Shown here: one piece after another, positions 31,417-44,727 of the stretch
Numbering within the stretch: the stretch's first letter is position 1
How the letters are laid out: every line of letters begins with the position of its first letter
Source: Amoebidium appalachense
Lineage: Eukaryota; Ichthyosporea
DNA length: 64,000 nt
Direction of reading: 5' to 3'
Assembly: GCA_963693365.1 (NCBI GenBank)
Contig: CAVNZM010000006.1
Location: 9,424,001-9,488,000, forward strand
Program-made: the position numbers and the translations under genes
Notes under the pieces: model-generated
Databases searched by the model: none
What the model was told of the DNA's origin: nothing
The model's input: only the letters and a program-made list of their open reading frames with translations

Positions 31417-34187
31417 ACACACATACACACACACACACACAAAAAGCTAACTACTGAAACCAACACCCAACAAACACACCACACCCCAGCCTCTTCCTTC
31501 CACCTTCATTGCACGTGGCAGCGTCCTTCCCCCGTGCAGACACTAGCACTCACGTACGTACCTGCGAAGCAGTCGCCTGTGACTATTGCCTCGAGCATCT
31601 TGAAGAAGTTAGTGCGGTGGTCGGGGAACTCAGAGAGGTCCTTGTTGATCATGTCCAGCGTGCACTCAAACACCGCATCCAGGATGGCCGGCACCTTGTC
31701 CAGAAGCTGCCCCTGCAGACCCACCCAGCACACGTGTTCAGATCTCTTTTCCTTGACTCTTGCTTGAACCAGCATGGACCCTACAATACAAACGGCATAT
31801 GGCTGGCCTTTGTGTAGTAAATACATATTCCCTGTTCGGCATATTCGTCCCTTTCTCTTCCTATATCTCGTTTTTCCCTTGTCCCCTCCTCTTCTCCCCC
31901 TCCACACACCACCACCGCCACCGTCACCACCACCACCACCACCACCACCACACACACACACACCCTCCCTTTCCCCCCTTGTTTCTTTTCTTTTCTTTGA
32001 ATTGCGGGGCTTTTTGGTGCACGTGTGGGCATTCGGTAGTGTGTGCATGTGCTGTATTTCTTGCGTTTTTGCTCTTTGATGTCCGGGTGGAGGCGGAGTC
32101 CTTGTGTGTTTGATTCAGTTTCAGTGCCGAGCCTCAGGCAACACATGAACCTATCTGGCACACCATTCGATAAAAATGTCGCAAACACGCGCCCGTGTGC
32201 TTGCACACTCTTGTGCCGCCACCAGCCGCACCCATTACTACCCGTACCCACACAACCATGCATGCCTCACGAGCACTAAACCTCAGCTCTCAGTTCTTCT
32301 CCATCTCTTCCGACCCAACCTAACCCACATCCCACGCACGCACCTTCAGGGCGCTGATGAGTGTGGCCAGGACCGACAGGACCTCGGGCTCCCTTGCCGC
32401 CGGGATGCTGGCGCGGTAGTCGGACAGCACGACGTCCAGCAGGGGGGGCACAAAGTTGTCCCTGACCACCGTCATGTCCCCGTTGTCCGTGCGGCCCAGG
32501 AACGTGTCGATCAGCTTTAGCGTCTCCTTCTTGACCAGCCGCAGCTGCTTGACGTGGTGGTTCTTGATCGCATCCGGCCCTGGAAAAACCATTAGATCCG
32601 TGGCTAGAGGATTCAAACATCATCACTCAAAACTGACCCCCCCTCCCCACACACACACACCAAAAAGCAAGCACACAGTCTGACATCCCCCCCCCCCCCC
32701 CCCCCCCCCAAAAAAAAAGCCAGCACACGGTCCAACACCCATACCCTGTGTGGCAATGTTCTGGGAGATGATTTCGGACATGCAGCGGTAAAGGGACAGC
32801 AGGTCCATGTAGATGCGGCCCAGCTGGATCACAAACGACTGGCCGATGGACGAGCAGGCCGCAACGTTGGTCTTGAGCACGTTGATCACCTGCTTGATCC
32901 GCTCCGGGTCCTGCAGCAGAGATGGGTATACCAGAACCATTCACCCCACCAAACACATACACCCAGCACTACCACCCACCCACCCACCCACCCACGCACA
33001 CGCACACACAGTGGACCACCAGTCAGCACACCAAGCCCACCCTGCCCATAGGGGCACATACGCTGACAAAGGCCTGCAGGTTCTGTGTGGCCAGCTGGAT
33101 GTTCTGCTCCCAGCTGCTGTTGGGCAGCACCATCAGCCGGTCGATCAGGTTCTCCCGCACCATGGGGTCCATCTGCGCGCTGATCATGTAGCCCACGGCC
33201 TCGTAGAACGTGTGGATCTGCTGCGGCTGCAGGTCGCAGATGATCCTGTGCACACCGGGTCAGTGCACACGCCTGCCATGCAAGAGGTTACGGGTTGTAT
33301 GCAAATCGAGATAAACTTTTCTCTTTTTGCCTCTGGGGAGGAGGGATGGGGGGGGGGGGGGGGGGGGGAAGGGGGGGGAGGACTTCATACCACACAGAAA
33401 ACATCTCTCATATTGTGATTGTATACACGTAACTGCAAATGTGAACGTATAAACTTGTGAACGAGTGTGCACATACGTGTTCATCTGGGAGAGGATCTCG
33501 TCGATGAAGGGCTGGGGCTCGCCCTGCTGGTGGGCCACAAAGTAGCGGCGGCACTTCTGGGCAATCTTGATGAAGGTGTCACAGGCCATGTCCTGCACGC
33601 CCTCGTGTGTCTCGTGCATGAACTCGAACAGCTTGTGCACGACCGTCTTGAGGAACTTCCAGTGTGCACGCAGGAAGCGTGGGTACTGGCCCACGATGTA
33701 CATGATGTTGGAGGCCACCACGGCCTTGTTGTCCTTGCCCCGCTTCATCTCCACCAGCATCAGCAGGTACTTAATCACCGTCACAAGGAACCCCTGCCAT
33801 CCACACGATAGTCAGGACCACAGTGCCACATGCCGTGTATTGGCAACCACTACAGTCCCTACCCTTGCCTGTCATTGGCTCACCCACCCCCTTCCCCATT
33901 CCTGCTATCTTGTCTTCTCCTACCTCACTCCCAACACACCCACCCACCCATACACACACAGCCCCTATTGTTTTAGACAAACTTACCCCCCATCCCAACA
34001 TTTGCGTTCTCCTCTCAACAGCACCCGCTCCCCCCCCGCCCCCCCTCCCCCTCCCCCCCCCCACCCCCCCAAAAAAAAAATACACACACACACACACAGC
34101 CCATCTTAACTTACATCAACCTGCTCCCCCCCCTCCCCCCCCCCCCTCCCCCCACATTGCTTTTTCCTTCCCCCCCCCCCCCCCCCC

Positions 34188-34224
<37 letters not shown>

Positions 34225-34665
34225 ACCCGCATCCCCACGCCCACGAACCCTCTTCCCCTTTATCACCCTGTCTCCCTTCCCCCCCCATAAGCCACACACC
34301 TTCTCATCCTCCTCCGACATTGCGCCCGAGATTGAGCCCACGGCCCAGCACAGGGTGTTGAGGCTCTTCCAGCTCCACTGGCTCTCGTCTGTCTGGCGGT
34401 GCAGGCGCTCGGTCATAATGTTCTTGGTGTCCACACAGTCCAGGTGTGTCAGGTACACCAGCGTCTCCCTCATGGCCCGGTACTGGTTCAGCGTGTCCGT
34501 GTGCTGCGGCATGAACTCCCGCACAATCTCCCCCGACTCGTTCTCCACAATCAGAACCTCCTCCGGCTTGACCATGTGTGATATCATCACCTGCGCCCCA
34601 CCAGCCCCCTTATCATCATCATGCACAACACGAAAGGGCTACCAGAACCCTTACTAACTATTCAA

Positions 34666-34696
<31 letters not shown>

Positions 34697-36158
34697 CCCA
34701 CACACACCCCAAACCAATGTCCTTCCCAGCATGCGTACATAGGAGGGGGTCACGTACATGGCGGACTTTACTGAGGACGGGTGCGTAGAGGCCCCGTCTT
34801 GGTGTCTGGGGGGTGTTGAGCATGAGGCCGCCCTGCATGGTGCTGACGGTGTAGGGGCTCTCGTTGTACAGGCCCTCGGCCAGGCTGTTCCAGTACTCCA
34901 GGCAGATCTTAAAGATCTCCGTCTCGTCCACATCGCTGATCTGCACAAGGTACTCCAGCCCCTGCAGCAGCCCGGCCTGCGCCTCCTCCGTCGTCTCAAG
35001 CAGCTGTGCGTGCTCCTGCAACCCCAGCCAGCAACTCATGTCAGGGCACAGTGTGTATCTATCGGGTGGAAAGGAACAGAATAGAAAAGCTACGACTTTT
35101 CTAGGGCTACACGATTGGTTGATTTGACCAGATTCAAGGAGGCTGACTGGCTGACTGACCGGCGGTGGCTCATGATGCCATTCCGAAGCCTAGCTCAGCG
35201 CCGGGCTAAATTTGCCCATTGCACTATCTACAAGGCACTACAAAAACTTTTTCATTAGGCACCTGTTTACTATTAGGAAAAAAGGCTTTATGGACACCAA
35301 ATTACGCGAATAGTGTGTAACCTCGATAGTAGCTCTAAAGCCAACTTTTGACTATGCCGCCGTCATATACACACGCCTTTGATCATAATCATGAGCACAT
35401 CATGGCTGCTATGCCGTTGACCAAGACTCGCTAAAAAAGTCGTAGATTTCTATTATGTTCCTTTCCACCCCATAATCCCAACCCCACCGCTGCAGATTCA
35501 GGCACATGTCATACGACCCTAAAGCCACATGGATACAAGGGATACTATACCTTGAGGAAGCCTGTGAAGAAGAGGGAGAGGAAGCGCACAAAGTCCTGCT
35601 CCTCGGAGGTGCCCGTGCGGTAGGCCCTTGGCATGTTTGTGCCGGGGGGGACCATGATCTTGAGGCTCTCGAGGGTCTGCATGTACAGCAGCCCCAGCTG
35701 GCTGGCATATTGCCCGGGCTCCAGCTTGACACAGCCAATCTCCGTCAGGCACTGCAGCGCTATGTTGCGGAACTGTGGTATCCCCAGGTACTGCGCGCAG
35801 AAAAATACGTGTTAGTGCATGCTTTTTGTCTGTCTATGTGTGTGGGGGAGGGAGGGAGGGGGGGGGGGGGGGGGGGGGGAGGGGGGGGGGAGGGGGGAGC
35901 AGCCCTCTATCGACATGCACATATGTCATGGTGGAAAAAGTGGCCTGGCATGTGAGTGAGTTTGCTGAGAGGGTGAGAGAGGTGGGGGGTTTGAATGCGG
36001 AACACGGTACGAAGTACGCATACACGACGAGAAGCATGGTGCAGGACACATGCAAAGGCAAACATTCAAGTATGCAACATCAGCCACGTGCACGGGAGGA
36101 GGAGGAGGGGGGGGGGGGGGGTAGAGAAGATGGAAGAGCAGGAGGAGGAGAGGGAGGG

Positions 36159-36190
<32 letters not shown>

Positions 36191-36477
36191 AGGAGGAGGA
36201 GAGAGAGAGACGGGGAAGTGGAGCGGCGGAGAGCGGGCGGGGGGAGAGATGATGAGAGAGAGAGAATGATAGACAAAGAGAGAAGAGAGAAAGAAAGGAC
36301 CGACAGAGGAAGGGTAGATGGCTGAAAGTGTGTGTCTGTGAGGAAGTGAGCGTCGGGGAGAGGGGGGAAGAGAATGGGAAATGAAGGAAGAGGATGTAAC
36401 AGATTAGAGTAAAAGAGAAAGAAAGAAAGAAAGAGAGGAAGAGAGAGAGAAGAGAGAGACGGAGGGAGGGTTGTCGT

Positions 36478-36525
<48 letters not shown>

Positions 36526-36720
36526 GAGAGAGAATTGTGTGTGTATGTGTGTTGTGTGCCTGCTTATCAATGTGTGTTTTGTAATCTGGTGAAGCCCTTG
36601 GCTGCATGGTTTTTTTTTTTTTTTTTTTTTTTTTTTGGGGGGGGGGGGGGGGGGGGAGGAGGGAGGAAGGGAGGGACGGAGAGGAAGGGGGAGGAGACCC
36701 AGAGAGAGGGAAAGTGAAGG

Positions 36721-36784
<64 letters not shown>

Positions 36785-36960
36785 GAGAGCATACCTGCAT
36801 GCTTGTTCAGAAGGGTGTGCTCGCTTGTGCATTTGCATGTGCATGTGCACGTATGTGCGTGCTGCGTGTGTGCGCTCGCACATGTGTGTGTTGCTGTGGC
36901 CGTGGCCATGGTGTGGTAGTGGTGGCCACAATTGTTCTTTCCTTCTTTTTTTCTGTTTTC

Positions 36961-37014
<54 letters not shown>

Positions 37015-37504
37015 GAGGGGGGCCTATAGAGCACGAAGTAAACATTCACCAGGAAAAACAAAAAAGGCAAACACGAACATGCATCATGAGTAAAGCCTAT
37101 CCTTTACAAAGGGCCTAAGTCATCCAGAGAGCCTGATTCTCGACCCATCCGCCCTGCACGCTAAACCCAACCAAGACACACTTCACTTGAACATGGGTGG
37201 GTCACCCGCTCTGACCAAAGGCAAGCAGACGTCGCAGGCAGGAGCAGGGGAAACAGCAATAAGCAGCACACACCTTGTGGAGCCTGGAGATAAGGTCCGT
37301 CTCGAACATGTAGCCGAGGGGGATCCAGCTGAGGAAGCGCAGCAGGGTCTCGAGGGTGGCCTTGATCAGCACGTTGCTGCTGGTGTTGTCCAGCACAAAC
37401 ATGCACAGCTGGAACACCTCCCCAAACTGCTCGCACATCGTGTCCTTGAGCTTGCGCGCTTTTCGGTGCGTCATCTGCCCGCTGCTGAAGTCGAACACCT
37501 CCTC

Positions 37505-37562
<58 letters not shown>

Positions 37563-38048
37563 TATTTGTGCATGTGGCGTGTGTGCCTGTGTATGTGTGT
37601 GTGTGTGTGTTCTCGCGCGTGCGTGCGGATGTGCATGTGTGTAAGCAGAAGACCACTATGTATGTAATGCAATCGCTATGATGTACGATTATACCGCACC
37701 ATGGAAAAACATAAAATTATATCGTTACACCGCAAGGTAATGAAGATAAGTTCGAGCAAGCAGTCAGCTACGCCAGTGCAACAATGTTGAGCTTCCCCCC
37801 TCCCCAGTGTCCCCACGATAACACCAATAGTGTATTAAGCATCTCCTCCTCCCCCTCCCCCCAAAACACACACACACCCACACCCACACGCACACACACA
37901 TCCACACACACACCAAAATCCTCTCCTCCCCGAGTGTTTAAGTGCTCCGCAGCCCCATTCCAGACAACGGATAACACTCCTAATGAAGGAAAAAACAGGA
38001 TGCCGCCGAGAAAGAGTAAATAGTTAGTCTTCAGGAAAGGGAGGGAAA

Positions 38049-38087
<39 letters not shown>

Positions 38088-38545
38088 GGAGCGCACAAGT
38101 AGCTAGAGCAGGAGCTGGAAAGGGGGAGATGGGACGAGAGAGCAAGGGGATGACGAGGGAGCAGGGGACACGACATGTGCATAGAGAATACCGCAGCCAA
38201 TTCTTCTGATAGGTCGGAAAGAAGCACCACTGCAAGCAGGGGCTTGTGTGTGTGTGTATGTGTGCTTGTGTGTGTGTGTGTGTGTGGGGGGGGGGGGGGA
38301 GGGGAGGGGGGGTCGCATAGCAGCAGTACCGGGCACCAGCGTTCGTACATAGCAGAGAGAGAGGGCAGGGGGGGGGGGGGGGGGGGGGGGGGGAGGGGGG
38401 AGGAGAGGCGGGGAAGAGGGGCGCAAAGGAGAGAGCCAGCACCTGGAAAGATAGCACACAGCGTGCATGTGTTTATTCATTTGTGTTGAGGCAAGGAGGG
38501 GACTGAGGGTGGGTAGGAGGGTGTGGTTCTTTTTTTTTTTTTTTT

Positions 38546-38595
<50 letters not shown>

Positions 38596-38919
38596 TGCAA
38601 AAAAAACGAAGGACGGATGGGTCAAGAAACAGACGTGAGGTTAAGGCACACACACAACACTGGAGATGGGGAGAAGGAGGGATACACGTGCTGGAGCAGG
38701 ACATCCAACTGAGCAAGGGAGCAGAAGCTGAAGTTACCCAAAGTGCCAAGCAAAAATACTAAGCAAGAATGGCAGTAGGAGACAGAAACGAGGGAAGGTG
38801 GATTGTGTGCTCTTTGGCAGGCAGGAAGGTGGTGGGTAGCCAGAGAGACGAGGAAGAAGGAGCGGAGGACAGAGAGGAAATGGAATAGAGGAACGACATG
38901 CAAGGAGAAGGGCGGGAAA

Positions 38920-38951
<32 letters not shown>

Positions 38952-39245
38952 GAATGCGGAACACGGTACGAAGTACGCATACACGAAGGACAAATGCAAA
39001 GGCAAACATTCAAGTATGCAACATCAGGGGGGGGGGGGATGGTGCACGAGAAGGAGAAATGACAGCAGAAGAGGAAAGGCAGGGAGTCATAGTGTGTGCA
39101 AATGTATGCACGTGTGCATGTATGTGCGTGCGCACAGGTGTGATTGTGTGTGTGTGTGTGTGTGATTGTGTGTGTGTGTGTATGAGTGTGTGTGGGTGTG
39201 CGTGTGCCCAAGGGCATGTATGTGCTTTCTTTTTCGGAGGGGTAG

Positions 39246-39276
<31 letters not shown>

Positions 39277-39438
39277 AGAGGAAGCACACGATGGCGGCAC
39301 ACATAAGGTGCCACTGGCTGTTCCACACGCGTCTCAAACAAACCAAATACGCCCCAGTGTGTGTGGATTGCAGTAGTCCTCCTCCCTCCCCTCTTCCTCC
39401 CACCCCCCACACACACATGCACGCACGCACGCACACAT

Positions 39439-39509
<71 letters not shown>

Positions 39510-40584
39510 CACACACACGCACGCACACACACACACACACGCACACACACGCACGCACACAACCACAAGCACACGCACGCACACCCACCCATCCACACAC
39601 ACACACAGACGTGTTGCATAGACCCTGCGGCCAGACGCACCTGAGCAGCTTGAGAATGACCATGTTGTTTTGGCACATTGTCTCGTTTGTCCTGCTGGCC
39701 GCCACAATGTCGGGGATGAATGACTGCCAGTTGTGTGGCCACTCCTGCTTGAGAATCTGCATAACACCACGTGTCAGCACTCACATGCAGTCAGGGGTAT
39801 TGGGGGACATTATTACACTGTCTGCAAGCCCCCCCCCCTCCCCCCCCCCCCCCCCCAAAAAAAAAACAAAAAAAACGCACCTACACCACCGCCCACCCAT
39901 CCATTCTCTGTACACACACATGTATAAGAACCTAACTCCGGTACATTTAAGGGAAAAAGCACCATAGCGCAGTGGAAAGGGCGAAAAACACTGATTTGCC
40001 TTGCATGCAGAGCCTGAAAGAAGCCCAACATGACCAGCCATCCCCCAAAACAGACACACACACACACCCGTGTAGAATAATAACTAAGAGTTACTATGTC
40101 AGAATCAGCAACCCTACACGTTCATTCAAACACAGGCATCAACACAGCCACCACAATACGACTATCTTGATCCCCCCTAAACATGCGCCTTGCGTGGTGT
40201 TGCACACACCAACCCCCTCCCCCCCCCCCCCCCAAAACACACACCCCTCTCTACATATACACTAACGGCACCAAGATGTATTTTGTCATTCACAGTTCCT
40301 CCCTCCCTCCCCCCCCCCCCCCCCCCCCACCACCCCCCCCCTTCTTCCCCTCCACCCAAGAAAAATCCCGAGAAAAGGACATGCCCATAAGGGAATGGGG
40401 ATGGCAGGACCAAACGACACTCAATGCTCCTTTGCACGAAATACTACAGAGTGCTGGGCCGGCGGGTGGCTTGTGCATGTGTCCGTGTAAGCGCACGAAT
40501 GTAGGGATGTGTGAGTGTTTGAAAAGTGTACGTGTGTTAACAGGCATGCACTAGCATGTCTTTGCGCATGCAGGTGCACACACA

Positions 40585-40651
<67 letters not shown>

Positions 40652-42732
40652 ATAAAGCAAATTATTGATTGAGGGAACTTGGATGTGTGTGATAAAAAAA
40701 GGGGGATCCAAAGGGCAGTGGGAGCAAGAGCTGTAGGCGTGTGCGTGCTAAATGGGTGTGTGTTTGTGTGTGGGTAAGAAGAGGGGGGGGGGGGGAGAAT
40801 TGGAGAGAGAAAGAGAGCATGTGCATGCTAGAAACGAAGAATGGGGAGGGACAAGACAGCAAAATAGCTGTGTGTGTCCTTGAGCGGATGACGGGGGGGC
40901 GTGACAAGGAGAAAGATGGAGAAATGGCAAAAATTGATGAGAAGGGGCTGAACGGGGGGGGGGGGGGGGGAGTGAAGGAGAGAGGGAGAGGGAGAGGGAG
41001 AGGGAGAGGGAGGGAGGGAGGGGGGGGGAGGGGGAGGGGAGAAGGGTGGAAGAGGGGGAGGGAGGGAAGGAGGGGGGGGGGGGGGGTGGAGCGAAACAGG
41101 AAGAGAGAGAATGACAGAGAAACAGCGAAAAGGGGGGGGGGGGGGGGGGGGGGGAGGGGGAAGGGAAAGGGGGAAAGAAGTGAGGGAGGGAACAGGGGGC
41201 CTACCTGGACCAAAATCTGGTTCATTTTCTGCAGGTACAGCTTTTGCTCCACGACCATCTGCACATTCGTGCTGGTCGAGATGACCAGCCCCACGATGTA
41301 TCCTTTGATGGCCTCGCGCTGCTCCGGTGGCAGGCTCTTCCATTTTGTTTTTATGGTCTCCTCAAGAATCGAGAGCCCGAAATACTACCACCAAAACCAA
41401 TTAGTTCCTTGCTTGTAAATTCGCTATCCCTTGCAGTCTCCTTGCCCATTCCTCCCCATCCTCCCCTCCAAACCACATACACACACCACCACCTGGTGAC
41501 GCGCACACACCTTCCTTATTTCTACCGATCCCAACTTTCACCACACAGCACCTACCCCTTTCATACAGGTACATTGAAACACAGGCAGGACACAAGCTGG
41601 AACGTAAGTGGGCTAGGCCACTAATAAAAACAAAACGAGGCAGCATATGAAGAGTAAACCGTCCAACCCACATGCACAAGACAACAGACAAGTGTGCACC
41701 ATACCTTTGTTTGTTGGTTTGTGGAGAGCTCGATGATTCTGTCAACCCGTGTCCATGCGTCGGGCAAGGCCTTGAACTGCATCAAAGTCTGATTTGCAAG
41801 CGCTTGCTGCAAAGGTCGATAAGTCAGTAAACCCTCGTCTCATGGGGTTTTTAACAACTCACAACGAGTTTGTTTTGAGGACACAAACCCTCGCCTGAAC
41901 GGGCCCCAAGGTGAAAGTCCAAGCATATGCATACTGTTACTCTGTGCGTGTTTGTATGTGTGCTCATGCTGTTTACGCATGCACACACCAATACAACCTA
42001 TGGTGTAAAGTAATTTTGCTTAACAATATTTTAGGACCGCTTTTGGAGCTGTATCTCCTTCAAACCCGCACAGCTTCTACAAAGCATGCTGATGCTACCC
42101 AAGTCTAACTCACACATAGCACCAACCAAAAAGCCAAACGAATAGTAGTGCACAGGCAAAGAAAACAAACAGAAGACACACGACTGGGTCAGGGTGGAAG
42201 AGGCAAAAAGAAGGCTCCCCTAGGGTATAAGAAAGCACAACAGCGCATCATAAACAAAAAAAAAAGGGGGGGGGGGGGGGGGGGGGGGGGGATCTTGGTG
42301 CATGGCAGGGATAACGGTTCACAGCAGGCTAGGGCACAGCAAGACAAGTCAAAGCAGAGCAATAAGTTGGATCCCGTGTAGTTCAAGATAACAACGGCTT
42401 CGGTTCCCCACCCATGCACAATAATTTAGCCCCCTGAAGAAGACAACTGACGCACAATACCTCGGGGAACTAATCGAGCAGGCAAAAAGAAACCAACAAC
42501 CACCTAAAAACGAGTGAGTGAGAAATATAAAGTGCACACCTCACTATACAAGTTTGTGTCTCCATGCACCATGCATGACCAAAAAATAGAAAGACCGTAC
42601 CTGTTGTGGCGTTGTGGGAGAGTACACGGTGTTAACAACTGCCTCCAGCAGGCCAACGTCTAGGTCTCTGGAAAAATCAAGCAGTTGCTGGGCAAGTGCC
42701 TCCGTAAGAGGCGGCCCCCGAAGAGAGTTCAT
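29094..42732 (-). CDS. XPO1: Exportin-1 (CRM1), nuclear export receptor
   Basis: RanGTP-dependent receptor that carries leucine-rich-NES cargo through nuclear pores; 1075 aa against about 1071 in human. Exons: 42732-42601, 41806-41705, 41384-41205, 39756-39641, 37505-37274, 35790-35551, 35015-34758, 34590-34300, 33793-33477, 33245-33062, 32910-32745, 32579-32344, 31712-31562, 31322-31098, 30840-30675, 29583-29487, 29228-29094 (TAG). Every phase closes. The importin-beta N-terminal domain is at about residues 37-103 ([13 protein letters not shown]). The exportin HEAT region includes [28 protein letters not shown] and [15 protein letters not shown]. The NES-groove segment [15 protein letters not shown] keeps the cysteine that leptomycin B attacks (about Cys501 here). 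The CRM1 C-terminal domain starts near 680, and the tail has the usual [11 protein letters not shown]. It is convergent with MRG15. Introns are 151 bp to 2.1 kb and hold several dispersed-repeat copies. Confidence 0.98.
29907..30155 (-). repeat. C-tailed dispersed repeat, copy in XPO1 intron 15
   Basis: Next to an eight-base G run (C tail) at 29899-29906. It matches the 8231 copy and continues further 5' through AGACGAGCAGGGTT. The following 400 bp (to about 30560) is unique here and contains a hairpin (GACGGGGCTTC / GAAGCTCCCCCGTC, 30225-30252), so the 5' limit is uncertain. Sense orientation. Confidence 0.85.
35990..36093 (-). repeat. C-tailed dispersed repeat, truncated copy in XPO1 intron 5
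   Basis: Only the last 104 bp of the family, with a six-base G run (C tail) at the 3' end and G-rich DNA at the truncated 5' end. Sense orientation. Confidence 0.85.
36100..36530. repeat. Purine-rich tract with long G runs
   Basis: G runs at 36108-36121, 36166-36190 and 36478-36524 joined by GA-rich DNA, in XPO1 intron 5. On the gene's strand this is C/T-rich. Confidence 0.85.
36610..36782. repeat. T-then-G composite tract and (GT)n
   Basis: About 27 T followed directly by about 20 G, then GA-rich DNA, then an uninterrupted GT repeat at 36721-36781. A second T-then-G tract is at 36969-37020. Confidence 0.9.
37030..37235 (-). repeat. Diverged copy of the C-tailed dispersed repeat in XPO1 intron 5
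   Basis: Follows the family in order (GCATCATGAGTAAAGCCTAT, GTCATCCAGAG, ACTTCACTTGAACATGGGT) with many substitutions. It is adjacent to a T-then-G tract and in sense orientation. Its 5' end runs to within 40 bp of exon 5. Confidence 0.75.
37506..37560. repeat. (GT)n repeat forming the XPO1 intron 4 acceptor
   Basis: On the XPO1 strand this is an AC repeat that ends in CACAG, the 3' splice site of exon 5. Confidence 0.85.
38528..38593. repeat. T-then-G composite homopolymer tract
   Basis: About 27 T followed by about 38 G on +, in XPO1 intron 4, the same polarity as the tracts at 36610 and 36969. Confidence 0.9.
38950..39027 (-). repeat. C-tailed dispersed repeat, shortest copy, in XPO1 intron 4
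   Basis: Only the last 78 bp of the family, bounded on both sides by G tracts on + (C on the sense strand). This shows the pattern of C tract, truncated element, C tail most plainly. Confidence 0.88.
39415..39610. repeat. (ACGC)n/(AC)n microsatellite
   Basis: Tetranucleotide ACGC repeat grading into AC, beginning about 30 bp from the donor of XPO1 exon 4. Confidence 0.9.
40585..40648. repeat. (GT)n microsatellite
   Basis: Uninterrupted GT repeat in XPO1 intron 3. Confidence 0.92.
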
Positions 42733-43200
42733 GGTGCAGGCACGCCGCTGGCGAGGCCGCCAGTAACCCAAAGATCAAATTAGTGTTACTATAATATGTC
42801 TAACACACCATGCTAATAGGTTTACAGCCTACGCTAGCCCAGCCTATGCTTAGGCTGACAGGATGCTTGAAAGGTGACCCAAGAAACGAAAGCTGCACCT
42901 GTCCTACACTCAATTGTGCGTCACACCCACGTGCACAAACAAAACACAAGCTACACAAGTTGGCATAGGTTCACCGTCGGTGAATTCCCTTCAAATCCAA
43001 AGCCAAAGTTAAAAAGGGAGAGAGAGGGAGAAAAAACGGCCCGTTTCCGCCAGCGTGTGCGCCGCAGATGACTCAGGCAGGTTGGCGCAGATGGAACCTT
43101 TTCCAAAGCCCAAATCCGATTCGACGGCGGCAGTTTCGCGCGCCAACTCAAAAGTCTTTGTTTTCCCGCTGACGTCACGTGCATAGAAGATTTTATGCAC
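42733..43200 (-). promoter_or_regulatory. XPO1 promoter region with CRE, E-box and E2F-like sites
   Basis: Upstream of the XPO1 start I see TGACGTCA at 43170-43177 overlapping CACGTG at 43176-43181, and TTTCGCGC, an E2F-type site, at 43134-43141 with TTTCCGCC nearby. The region is GC-rich and free of simple repeats, unlike the DNA around it. The start of transcription is not known. Confidence 0.5.
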
Positions 43201-43595
43201 TAATCGTAGGAACGCAATACATTTTAGAGAGTTTAAGAAATGAACGATTTGTGATTTTAAATAGGCATTGGTTTACTTTTGTGACAAACCCAGGAACGTT
43301 TCATTCAGGCTGTCAGTCCATTGACAACTTGAGCTACTCTGTGGCGCTCTCAGTTCTTGTCATTCCCTTTTTTTTTCTTTTCTTTTTACTGTACTATATA
43401 TCCATTCTTAGCCCTGTCTAATGCCCCGGTCGAAATAAAATCCATAAACGATCTGGTGGGTTCCACCCACAGCGATGTGGGCCCAAACTCGATTGAATCA
43501 ATTTGACACACACACACACACTCCCCCCCCCCCCCCCCTGAGTCTCTCTCTCTCTCCCTCGCGCTCTCTCTCTCTCTGTCTGTCTCTCCCTCTCT

Positions 43596-43649
<54 letters not shown>

Positions 43650-43677
43650 TTTCTTTCTCTCTCTGTCTCTTTCTCTC

Positions 43678-43718
<41 letters not shown>

Positions 43719-43960
43719 AGTCTCGGCTTATACGGTGTGTGTTTACGGTGCGCACTGACGCAGCGCGTCTGTGTGCACTTTTGTGACTGCACGGGGTGTG
43801 TGTGTGCGTGTGTGCGAGTGTGTGCACGGTGGGCGTGTTGTGTGTGTGTGTGTATATATATATGTGTGTGTGCAGGGTTCGATTTCTGTTTTTGGAACTT
43901 TGGGGTAGGGTCCAAATTGTTTGGGATTTGCCAAAAAAACTTTGGGAAAAGCTTTGGGAA

Positions 43961-44142
43961 TTTTCATCGCCGCTGCTGCCACTTTTGTGCTGAACCTCAG
44001 TTTTAATTGTAAGCATGTTGATAGGCCCTAGTTTTTATGTCGCGTTTTACGTCTTTTCATCGCCGCTGGTGCCACTTTTGTGCTGAACCTTTTAATCGCA
44101 AGCATGTTGATAGGTTGAGTTTTTATGTCGCGTTTTGCCTCT
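43961..44142. repeat. Tandem duplication, 93-bp period
   Basis: Two adjacent copies starting TTTTCATCGCCGCTG at 43961 and 44054, with a few substitutions and short deletions between them. Confidence 0.85.
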
Positions 44143-44604
44143 TTCCCTACGGGTGTCTGCTACACTGGCTGGCAATGTGACCACTTTAGACTTTTTGTGA
44201 ATTCTGTTGGTCGTCACATTGAGTATTTATATGATTTTCACACAGTGTTCAGGTATCTCAGTATGCACTTGTTACTGGATAACTCGTGAAGATTTTTTTT
44301 TATTGTCTTCTCAGTATGCCGTGCATACTTGCATATCTTTCCGTCGAATAAATCCAGTCAAAAGAAGAAAAAAATTCTAGCACAGGTAGGTCTGGGCGTG
44401 CAAACAAACGGTCATGATCACGGCCCCCCTCCCTGTACTCCCCTACCGGTACCCCCTCTAGATCTTCACCCTTATAAGGCCGTGTCGACCCACTGTGATG
44501 CCCACTTGCGGCCCGCAAACTCCCCCCTGCCCCTTCCGGCCTCCCCCCTTAACAACGTCCTCCCCCCCCCCCCCCTCTCTTCTCTCCCTCTCTCCTCCCC
44601 CCCC

Positions 44605-44635
<31 letters not shown>

Positions 44636-44656
44636 CCTCCCCCTCCTTCTCTCTCT

Positions 44657-44725
<69 letters not shown>

Positions 44726-44727
<2 letters not shown>

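Noticed and set aside
39958-40030. tRNA gene in XPO1 intron 3
   Set aside because: There is a perfect A box (TAGCGCAGTGG, 39965-39975) and an anticodon-arm-like stretch, but no B box and no pairing acceptor stem. At best it is a worn tRNA-derived relic.
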